Assembly: GCA_002381695.1 (NCBI GenBank)
Contig: DFXM01000020.1
Location: 86,332-143,806, forward strand
Origin: Clostridium sp. UBA4108
Lineage (GTDB): Bacteria; Bacillota; Clostridia; Clostridiales; Clostridiaceae
DNA length: 57,475 bases
Direction of reading: 5' to 3'
The notes beneath the pieces were generated by a model. The model searched no databases. It worked only from the letters and a program-made list of their open reading frames with translations, and was not told the DNA's origin. This document shows, in pieces, positions 51,009 to 57,475 of this stretch. Position 1 is the stretch's first letter. Each line of letters opens with the position of its first letter. Position numbers and translations under genes: made by a program.

Positions 51009-52319
51009 ATGAATAATTTATCAATAGAAAGCATTAAAGAAGAATTACTAGAGATTGTAAAAAGTGAAACAAAGCCAGCAGTAGGATGCACAGAACCAGT
51101 AGCAGTAGCATTAGCAGCAGCTACTGCAAAAAAATATTTTTCAGGCGATTTTGATAGTCTAGAAGTGAAAGTAAGTAAAAATATACTAAAAAATGGGAAG
51201 TCGGTAATGATTCCTAATACTAAAGAATGTGGAATAGACATAGCAGCAGCCCTTGGAGTAATATGTGGGGATAGTGATGCAGGGTTATTAGTGTTTAGAA
51301 ATGTTGAGGAAAAGAGCGTAATAAAAGCTAAGGAACTTATATCAAATAATAAAGTAGATGTAATTCCTATTTATGAGGGTGAACCTGTATTTGTGGAGAT
51401 AACTTTAAAGACTTTAAAGAAAAGTGTGATAGTAACTTTAAAAGACTCTCACACTAACATAGAAAGCATAGTAGTAGATGGTAAGATAGTTGTAAAAAAT
51501 AATCAGCAGGTATCAACTACTTGTATTAATTCAGACTTCATAAAAGATTTGACGATAAGAGACTTAAGGAAAGTAGCTGAAAACATTAACATTGAGGAGT
51601 TAGGATTCATATTAGAAGGAGTTAAGATGAATAAAGAAGCTGCTTTAGAAGGGTTAAAGAAGGATTCAGGACTTAAATGGGGGGCATCCTTATTAAAATT
51701 ACAAAAAGAAGGTAAAATAGCTAAAGATGCTTCAACTACAGCAAGAATACTTACGGCTGCTGGGTCAGATATAAGGATGAGTGGAGGAAAATGTCCTATA
51801 ATGACCAGTGGAGGAAGTGGAAATCAGGGGTTAGGAGTAATACTTCCAATTGCAGTGGTGGCTGAAGAAAACAAAATTAGTGATGAGAAAATTATGAGAG
51901 CTGTATTTTTAGCTCATCTAATAAACATCTTTGTAAAGAAATACACAGGAAAATTATCAGCTATGTGTGGATGTGCTATTGCTGCAGGAATAGCATCATC
52001 AGTGGGAATAACTTGGATGCTGGATGGAACAGAAGAACAGTTAGAAGGTGCCATACAAAATATGCTTGCAAATTTAACAGGGATGCTTTGTGATGGAGCT
52101 AAGGAAAGTTGTGCTATGAAATTGTCAACTTCATCAGCAGAGGCCGTATTAAGTGCTTATTTAGCACTAGATAATACAGTAGTTCCATTAAAAACTGGGA
52201 TTATTGGAAACAATGTAGAAACGACTATAAAGAACCTTGAGAAGTTATGTAAAGATTCATTTATAAAAGTAGATAATGCAATGATTGACATAACTTGCAG
52301 TTATAGGGATGGGATTTAA
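51009..52319 (+). CDS. cyuA: L-cysteine desulfidase (CyuA/COG3681 family, iron-sulfur)
   Basis: 436 residues of the serine-dehydratase-alpha-like UPF0597 family, which degrades L-Cys to pyruvate, NH3 and H2S. Blocks: SETKPAVGCTEPVAVALAAA (about 18-37), NTKECGIDIAAALG, GAKE..., the Cys cluster KCPIMTSGGSGNQG (about 259-272), CGCAIAAGIASSVG (about 323-336) and DGAKESCAMKLS (about 358-369), supplying Cys ligands for a [4Fe-4S] cluster. Under sigma-54 control by the neighbouring activator, so probably induced by cysteine or thiols. Confidence 0.9.
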   Translation: MNNLSIESIKEELLEIVKSETKPAVGCTEPVAVALAAATAKKYFSGDFDSLEVKVSKNILKNGKSVMIPNTKECGIDIAAALGVICGDSDAGLLVFRNVEEKSVIKAKELISNNKVDVIPIYEGEPVFVEITLKTLKKSVIVTLKDSHTNIESIVVDGKIVVKNNQQVSTTCINSDFIKDLTIRDLRKVAENINIEELGFILEGVKMNKEAALEGLKKDSGLKWGASLLKLQKEGKIAKDASTTARILTAAGSDIRMSGGKCPIMTSGGSGNQGLGVILPIAVVAEENKISDEKIMRAVFLAHLINIFVKKYTGKLSAMCGCAIAAGIASSVGITWMLDGTEEQLEGAIQNMLANLTGMLCDGAKESCAMKLSTSSAEAVLSAYLALDNTVVPLKTGIIGNNVETTIKNLEKLCKDSFIKVDNAMIDITCSYRDGI

Positions 52320-52373
52320 ATTTTAACAATATTATGTAGAGGTGAGTTAATTACATTGATTTACTAAGAGTTT

Positions 52374-52420
52374 AGATAAGGACTGTAGAGATTTATAATA
52401 TCTACAGTCCTTATAATTTC
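52374..52420. terminator. Terminator between the desulfidase and convergent gene
   Basis: 14-bp stem ATAAGGACTGTAGA/TCTACAGTCCTTAT (52376-52389 with 52401-52414). Confidence 0.85.
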
Positions 52421-52440
52421 TCAATTATAATAACTTAAAT

Positions 52441-52965
52441 CTACTGTTCCCAATAGCTTATTCGCATATTTATAGTAGTTGCAAGACCCAATAGATTTTG
52501 TGCTAAAATGGTTAATGAAGTTCCTGGAGTAAGAATTAAGGTGTTATTATATGAAACATTGTAGAGAGATGCTACTTGATTTACAGTTTCAAAAACAGTT
52601 CCGCCGCTTATAGGACTAATTATTGGAGCAGTAATTCTTTGCCCAGTACCAACAGAAGAGTTTGAGAAACCAAAATTGGTGTTCTGTGGTGTTACACTGG
52701 TGGGAGAACCAGATAATGTAGCATTCCTATATAGCGTAAGACTAGATGAAACGTTAGTACTAGTATTTGCTACATATACATTACTAATAAATATACTTTT
52801 ACTACTTCCGCTAGGATTATTTAGCCGTACAGCATAAAAACCGGAGGCTACTAAAGATACTGCTGTATCTGTTAATATATAAGAATTTCCAGATTGAGCA
52901 GATACAAAGGGTAATCCAATTACATACAAGGGATGGACCTGTTGATTAAAGACTAGATGATTCAT
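52441..52965 (-). CDS. Unrecognised beta-rich protein, possibly DUF6143-like
   Basis: 174 residues rich in Ser, Thr, Asn and Val with no signal peptide, Cys or long helix (for example SLVASGFYAVRLNNPSGSSK). Composition suggests a jelly-roll or other all-beta fold, as in spore-surface or secreted proteins. A family resemblance to DUF6143 is a recollection, not tested. It has its own terminator. Confidence 0.5.
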   Translation of the reverse strand: MNHLVFNQQVHPLYVIGLPFVSAQSGNSYILTDTAVSLVASGFYAVRLNNPSGSSKSIFISNVYVANTSTNVSSSLTLYRNATLSGSPTSVTPQNTNFGFSNSSVGTGQRITAPIISPISGGTVFETVNQVASLYNVSYNNTLILTPGTSLTILAQNLLGLATTINMRISYWEQ

Positions 52966-53191
52966 AATTTTAAACTCCTTTTTAAGATAAATAAGAAGAA
53001 TTTTACTTTATTCCTTTTAATTAAATTATGAAAAAATTAGGGATTTGTCCATATTTTTGGGGACTAAATAGGATTTAATAAATAGGACGAAGAAAATAAA
53101 ATTAAAGTAAATAAGGTAAAGAATAGTTATTTTACATGCCTTATTAAATATTTTAAGATATAATTATAGTTGGAGCATTGGAGGTATAAAT

Positions 53192-53491
53192 ATGGAAACT
53201 AATATTGTAACCATTGAAAAAAATAGAACAAAGATAAAGAAACCAACAGATTATAAGGTGGTTATGTATAACGACGACTATACTACTATGGAATTTGTTG
53301 TAGATATATTGATAAATGTATTTAATAAGAAGTTAGAAGAAGCAAATAAAATAATGATGGACGTACATAAAATTGGAAAGGGTATAGCTGGTATATACTC
53401 CTATGATATAGCATTTACTAAGGTGTCTATTGCAATGGCTATTGCAGAACAGGAAGGATTTCCATTTAAGCTCACCTTAGAGGAGGTTTAA
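53192..53491 (+). CDS. clpS: Clp protease adaptor ClpS
   Basis: 99 residues. The N-end-rule adaptor delivering N-degron substrates to ClpA. KVVMYNDDYTTMEFVVDIL (about 24-42, with the ND pair lining the N-degron pocket) and the MMDVHKIGKGIAGIYSYDIA stretch are typical. A single base separates its stop codon from clpA, indicating coupled translation. RBS GGAGGT. Confidence 0.95.
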   Translation: METNIVTIEKNRTKIKKPTDYKVVMYNDDYTTMEFVVDILINVFNKKLEEANKIMMDVHKIGKGIAGIYSYDIAFTKVSIAMAIAEQEGFPFKLTLEEV

Positions 53492-53492
53492 A

Positions 53493-55757
53493 ATGAATAT
53501 AACAAGAGACTTAAATTATATTATTTTAAAAGCTTTTGAAGAAGCTAAAAATAGTAATAATGAATATGTAACTCCAGAGCATTTGTTATACAGTGCTCTT
53601 TCGAATGAAGAAGTAATAGGGGCTATTGATAAATGTGGTGGAAATGTAGAGGAGTTAAAAGCTAATCTTATAGAATATATAGGAGAATATATTGATAGTA
53701 TAGAAGGAATTACGCCTCAGGAAAGTTTAGGATTTCAACAGGTTTTAATTTTTGCTAGTCAACAGGTTATTAGTTCTGGTAAAGAAGTGATAGATACTCA
53801 TCATATATTAGCAGCTATATTTGAACTAGAAGATAGCTATGCAAATTACTATTTAAGTGAACAGGGAATTATAAAAAAAGATCTACTTTATTACCTATGC
53901 CATAAAGATGAGGAGACTTTCTTAGAAGATAAAGATGAAGATGAAGAGGAAGTCGAAGTTCATAATAGAGAAGAGCAGGTAGAAAATAAATCAAAAAAAT
54001 CTTTTGTAGAGAAATATACACTGAAGCTTAACGAGCTAATCCAGCATGACAATTATAAGGACTCCCTTATAGGAAGAGAGAATATCTTAGAAAGAACTAT
54101 GCAGATATTATGTAGGAGAACAAAGAATAATCCTATACATATAGGGGAGGCTGGAGTTGGTAAAACAGCTATAACTTTGGGTTTAACAAACCTCATAAAT
54201 AAAGGTAAGGTTCCTGAAAAACTAAAAAAAGCAGAGATTTTTTCTTTAGATTTGGGATCAATGCTTGCAGGAACAAAATATAGAGGAGATTTTGAAGAAC
54301 GAATAAAAAAGGTATTAGATGAATTAAAGGGCCATGAAAATCCAATAGTATATATAGATGAAATTCACAATATAGTAGGAGCAGGAGCATTAGGTTCGGG
54401 TTCTTTAGATGCATCTAACTTGCTAAAGCCTTATCTTATGGAGGGAAAAATTAAATTTATAGGAGCTACTACCTATGATGAGTATAAAAAATATTTTCAG
54501 AAGGATAAAGGATTAACAAGGAGATTTCAACCTATAGAAGTTAAGGAACCCTCCTTGGAAGAAGCTATAGAAATTTTACAAGGGTTAATTCCAAGCTATG
54601 AGGAATATCACAATGTTAAGTACACTAAAGAAAGTATAGAAGCAGCTGTAAGTCTTAGCCATAAATATATAAATGATAAATATCTTCCTGATAAAGCTAT
54701 TGATGTCATAGATGAGGCGGGTTCCTATATTGCAATGGGGGAAGACAGTATTAATGAAATTGCTGTTATTAATGAGCAAATAATTGAAGAGATTATTGCC
54801 AAAACCTGTAATATTCCTAAGAAGACGGTGGAGAGTAATGAAATTAGCTCTTTAAAAAATATGGAAAATATCCTTAAGGAGAACATTTTTGGGCAAAATT
54901 CTGCTGTTGAAGAAATTGTAAGATGTATTAAAACCTCTAGGGCAGGACTAAATGATGATGATAAGCCAGTAGCATCTATGCTTTTTGTCGGACCTACTGG
55001 AGTGGGAAAAACAGAGATAGCTAAAACTTTAGCTAAGAATATGGGTATAGAGCTTGTTAGATTTGATATGAGCGAATATGGAGAAAAACATGCCGCATCA
55101 AAACTTATAGGCGCACCACCAGGATATGTAGGGTATGAAGAAGGTGGATTACTTACTGATGCCATAAGAAAAAAACCACATTGTGTACTTTTATTGGATG
55201 AGATTGAAAAGGCGCATATAGATATACTAGATGTATTATTACAAATTATGGATTATGCCACACTTACGGATAATCAAGGAAGAAAAGCGGATTTTAGAAA
55301 TGTAATAATAATTATGACATCCAATGCAGGAGCTAGAAAAGTAGGTAAAAATATTATAGGGTTTGGAGAACGTCAAATTGGAGGAGAAGCCATAATGGAG
55401 GAAATTAAAAGAATATTTTCTCCAGAATTTAGAAATAGATTAGATAAAATTGTGGTATTTAATCATATTAATAAGGATATGGCTATAAGTATTGCTAAGA
55501 AGGAACTAAATAATTTTAAAGAAAAACTTTCAAGTAAAAACATTACTATAGAATTCGGCACCAATTGTATAGATTATGTAGCTGAAAAGGGAATTTCAAG
55601 AGAATTTGGAGCGAGAGAAATTATAAGAATTATTAGTTCTCAAATAAAACCGCTATTAGTAGATGAAATCTTATTTGGAAAACTAAGTGGTGGTGGAACA
55701 GGTACTATAGATATAGTGGAAGGTAATTTTGAATTAAAGGTATCTTCAAAAAAGTAA
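53493..55757 (+). CDS. clpA: ATP-dependent Clp protease ATP-binding subunit ClpA
   Basis: 754 residues, an AAA+ unfoldase that feeds ClpP. N domain 1-145, D1 with Walker A GEAGVGKT (about 215-222) and Walker B VYIDEIHNI, then D2 with Walker A GPTGVGKT (about 500-507) and Walker B LLLDEIEK. A ClpP-binding IGF loop is visible as IIGFGER (about 627). The middle M-domain characteristic of ClpB/ClpC is absent, so ClpA, not ClpC. RBS GGAGGT within clpS. Confidence 0.96.
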   Translation: MNITRDLNYIILKAFEEAKNSNNEYVTPEHLLYSALSNEEVIGAIDKCGGNVEELKANLIEYIGEYIDSIEGITPQESLGFQQVLIFASQQVISSGKEVIDTHHILAAIFELEDSYANYYLSEQGIIKKDLLYYLCHKDEETFLEDKDEDEEEVEVHNREEQVENKSKKSFVEKYTLKLNELIQHDNYKDSLIGRENILERTMQILCRRTKNNPIHIGEAGVGKTAITLGLTNLINKGKVPEKLKKAEIFSLDLGSMLAGTKYRGDFEERIKKVLDELKGHENPIVYIDEIHNIVGAGALGSGSLDASNLLKPYLMEGKIKFIGATTYDEYKKYFQKDKGLTRRFQPIEVKEPSLEEAIEILQGLIPSYEEYHNVKYTKESIEAAVSLSHKYINDKYLPDKAIDVIDEAGSYIAMGEDSINEIAVINEQIIEEIIAKTCNIPKKTVESNEISSLKNMENILKENIFGQNSAVEEIVRCIKTSRAGLNDDDKPVASMLFVGPTGVGKTEIAKTLAKNMGIELVRFDMSEYGEKHAASKLIGAPPGYVGYEEGGLLTDAIRKKPHCVLLLDEIEKAHIDILDVLLQIMDYATLTDNQGRKADFRNVIIIMTSNAGARKVGKNIIGFGERQIGGEAIMEEIKRIFSPEFRNRLDKIVVFNHINKDMAISIAKKELNNFKEKLSSKNITIEFGTNCIDYVAEKGISREFGAREIIRIISSQIKPLLVDEILFGKLSGGGTGTIDIVEGNFELKVSSKK

Positions 55758-55782
55758 ATAGTTATTTTTCTTCATATGCCTG

Positions 55783-55816
55783 AAATATAGCAGCTGAGAG
55801 GCTGCTATATTTTTTT
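55783..55816 (+). terminator. Intrinsic terminator of clpSA
   Basis: 12-bp stem (AAATATAGCAGC with its complement), loop TGAGAG, long T-run. The convergent corA stop overlaps its tail. Confidence 0.88.
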
Positions 55817-56765
55817 ACTTATTAAACCAACCCTTTTTCTTAAACCAATAAAACATAAGTATACCTATTAATAGCATTATAAATAATATGAAGAAGTATC
55901 CATATTTCCAAGTAAGCTCAGGCATATAGTGAAAGTTCATTCCGTATACGCCAACAATAAAGGTAAGAGGTATAAATATAGACGAAATTACGGTGAGTAA
56001 CATCATATTAACATTCATTCTATAAGAATTTATAGAGATATAACTATCCCTCATATCAGAGGTTATGTCACGACAGTTCTCAACCATTTCAGATAACTTT
56101 AGAAGGTGGTTATATATATCTGTAAAATAAAGACGATGAGCTTCAAAATCATTGATCCTATCTGAATTTAATATTCTATAAAGTAAATCCCTTAAAGAAT
56201 TAACCATTCTTCTAAGAACTATTAATTCACTTCTGGTTTTATAAACCTCATCAATTAAAGTCTGAATAGATTTTTTGTCCTCGTTATCATTTAATGATTC
56301 TAATTTATCTTCAATAGAAAATAAGGCAGGAAACAACTCATCCACAATATTATCTAAAATTTTATGAGTTATAAAAATAGAGCCATTTACCCATTGATCT
56401 GGTCTTTCCCCTACTCTTTCCATAGCTTCTTCAATTTCAGGAGAGGGCTTTTCATGGTAAGATACTATATAATTCTTACCAACAAAAAGTGAGATTTCTA
56501 CTGGAGCTATTTTATTTCCATCAAGAGCATTAAGAACAAGGTAGTTATAATCACCATAATAATCTATTTTAGGTCTATTTAAAGAATATAGGCAATCTTC
56601 CACTGCAAGATGATGAAATTTAAAATATGTGGTCAATAATTTTTTTTCATCTTCAGTAGGATTAGAAAAATCAAACCATGTCCATGTATAATTACTTATA
56701 TGGATATCTTTAAATGATAAATCTTTTTTTAATGTATCATTATCTAAAGCCAATATATTAATCAA
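55815..56765 (-). CDS. corA: CorA-family magnesium/cobalt transporter
   Basis: 316 residues: a large N-terminal cytoplasmic domain (about 1-250) and two C-terminal TMs (about 255-275 and 290-310). The selectivity GMN motif lies in GVYGMNFHYMPEL, with the downstream loop MPEL and a basic C-terminal tail WFKKKGW. Forms homopentameric Mg2+ channels. ATG near 56765 follows AGAGAGG. Confidence 0.95.
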   Translation of the reverse strand: MINILALDNDTLKKDLSFKDIHISNYTWTWFDFSNPTEDEKKLLTTYFKFHHLAVEDCLYSLNRPKIDYYGDYNYLVLNALDGNKIAPVEISLFVGKNYIVSYHEKPSPEIEEAMERVGERPDQWVNGSIFITHKILDNIVDELFPALFSIEDKLESLNDNEDKKSIQTLIDEVYKTRSELIVLRRMVNSLRDLLYRILNSDRINDFEAHRLYFTDIYNHLLKLSEMVENCRDITSDMRDSYISINSYRMNVNMMLLTVISSIFIPLTFIVGVYGMNFHYMPELTWKYGYFFILFIMLLIGILMFYWFKKKGWFNK

Positions 56766-57006
56766 AATATTACCTCTCTTTCTAATAAGTATAATTTTAT
56801 AATATTACAAAGCTTTGATATTTTAAACATATTTTTAAATAATCACAACTGGAGATTGTATTATTTAAATAAGTTGCTTTGTCATTTATTTAAATAGTGC
56901 TTTATTAGTATATAATTAATAGTAATGAATAGAGATTTTACTTTAAAAATATACTATTAAAAGGGTTTCAAAAGTCATTATAATAAAAAGAAAAAGAGGG
57001 ATAAAA

Positions 57007-57330
57007 ATGAATTTTACTTTAGTTAAAATTGAAACATTCATACCAGAGGAATATATTAGAAAACTAAGAGAGGAATTGAATCTAATAGGAGCATTAACAA
57101 TTGATGGGATATATGATAATTGTATGAGCTACAGTAAAGTAAGAGGTTCATGGAGGCCATTAGAAGGAGCAAATCCTTTCAATGGAGAAATAGGAGTGTT
57201 ATGTGAAGCAGAGGAGATGAAGGTAGAATTCTGTTGTACAACAGGAGTATACAAGGAAGCCACTGAAACAATTAGAAAAGTACATCCTTATGAGACCCCT
57301 GTTATTAATGTTTTACCTATTATAGATTAA
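57007..57330 (+). CDS. NIF3-like dimetal-binding domain protein (COG3323)
   Basis: 107 residues, a stand-alone domain resembling the C-terminal (PII/CutA-like) insert of NIF3/YqfO proteins: FTLVKIETFIPEEYIRKLRE at the start and GVYKEATETIRKVHPYETPV near the end. Members of COG3323 have unknown function. RBS AAGAGGG. Confidence 0.85.
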   Translation: MNFTLVKIETFIPEEYIRKLREELNLIGALTIDGIYDNCMSYSKVRGSWRPLEGANPFNGEIGVLCEAEEMKVEFCCTTGVYKEATETIRKVHPYETPVINVLPIID

Positions 57331-57475
57331 ATTAAGAGTATTCTAAATAAATATTACAAGAGAATTAAATTAATTAGAATCTCATATTATTACTGCTCAA
57401 CCGTTTCGGAATCTTGATTTACTAATGCTCTATTCAAGCAAAAGCTAAAAGACAACAACTCGCTTCACTCGAACA
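57331..57475. other. Unassigned sequence at the window edge
   Basis: 145 bases with no ORF of useful length in any frame. The last 13 bases (TCGCTTCACTCGA) contain a partial palindrome cut by the edge, so an incomplete feature may continue beyond the window. Confidence 0.4.

Noticed and set aside
54725..55165. Long minus frame inside clpA
   Set aside because: Antisense of the conserved D2 domain.
57331..57475. tRNA or rRNA start at the window edge
   Set aside because: No cloverleaf or conserved rRNA sequence; too short to judge.

Overview
The window is AT-rich chromosomal DNA of a low-GC Gram-positive anaerobe, most likely Clostridium sensu stricto. Signs of this are strong AGGAGG-type ribosome sites, TTG/GTG starts, a 63-residue single-cluster ferredoxin, an OadB-type Na+ decarboxylase beta subunit, a sigma-54 activator next to an iron-sulfur cysteine desulfidase, and many tandem hairpin+T-tract terminators. 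I see no rRNA, tRNA, transposase, prophage or CRISPR array.

Layout. 0.3-2.6 kb: polar amino-acid ABC importer. 2.7-5.7 kb: metallophosphatase, maltose-type acetyltransferase, secreted D,D-carboxypeptidase. 5.7-8.7 kb: two-component system. 9.0-12.2 kb: TetR repressor with an operator-controlled YhgE/Pip membrane protein. 12.4-14.9 kb: tiny basic protein, EamA transporter, M23 hydrolase. 15.4-16.7 kb: orphan Na+-decarboxylase beta and gamma subunits. 16.9-20.3 kb (minus): a HutP-like antiterminator, a leader full of UAG triplets ending in a terminator, then a three-gene ABC importer. 20.5-21.9 kb (minus): DUF554 and an FCD GntR regulator. 22.1-25.8 kb: Ytr-like ABC exporter operon with two paralogous ATPases and its GntR repressor. 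25.8-26.1 kb: DnaA-box cluster. 26.2-28.6 kb: ddl and a MocR regulator. 28.6-29.5 kb: Mn riboswitch and mntP. 29.5-32 kb: MarR, HsmA-like and MATE genes. 32-34.6 kb (minus): histidine kinase and REC-TPR regulator. 35-37.2 kb (minus): GreA paralogue, collagen-like protein, candidate small RNA. 37.3-38.3 kb: small protein and ung. 38.4-45.9 kb (minus): proS, membrane acyltransferase, two SGNH hydrolases and secreted proteins. 46-48.9 kb: ferredoxin, DUF1540 and flotillin-like protein. 49-52.3 kb: sigma-54 activator, three UAS palindromes, a -24/-12 promoter and a cysteine desulfidase. 52.4-57.3 kb: unknown beta-rich protein, clpS-clpA, corA and a NIF3-like protein.

Most genes sit in one- to five-gene units closed by clear intrinsic terminators, and local regulators lie beside their targets (TetR/Pip, YtrA-type GntR/ABC, MarR/HsmA, MocR/ddl, sigma-54 activator/desulfidase, HutP/ABC). 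The best candidate for an undescribed system is the HutP-like unit at 16.9-20.4 kb. An RNA-binding antiterminator is followed by ten UAG triplets, the first being its own stop codon, and a large terminator, all ahead of an amino-acid-type ABC importer instead of a histidine degradation operon. Secondary candidates are the DnaA-box cluster at 25.8-26.04 kb and the minus-strand small RNA near 37.0-37.2 kb. All calls are by eye; no database search was run.
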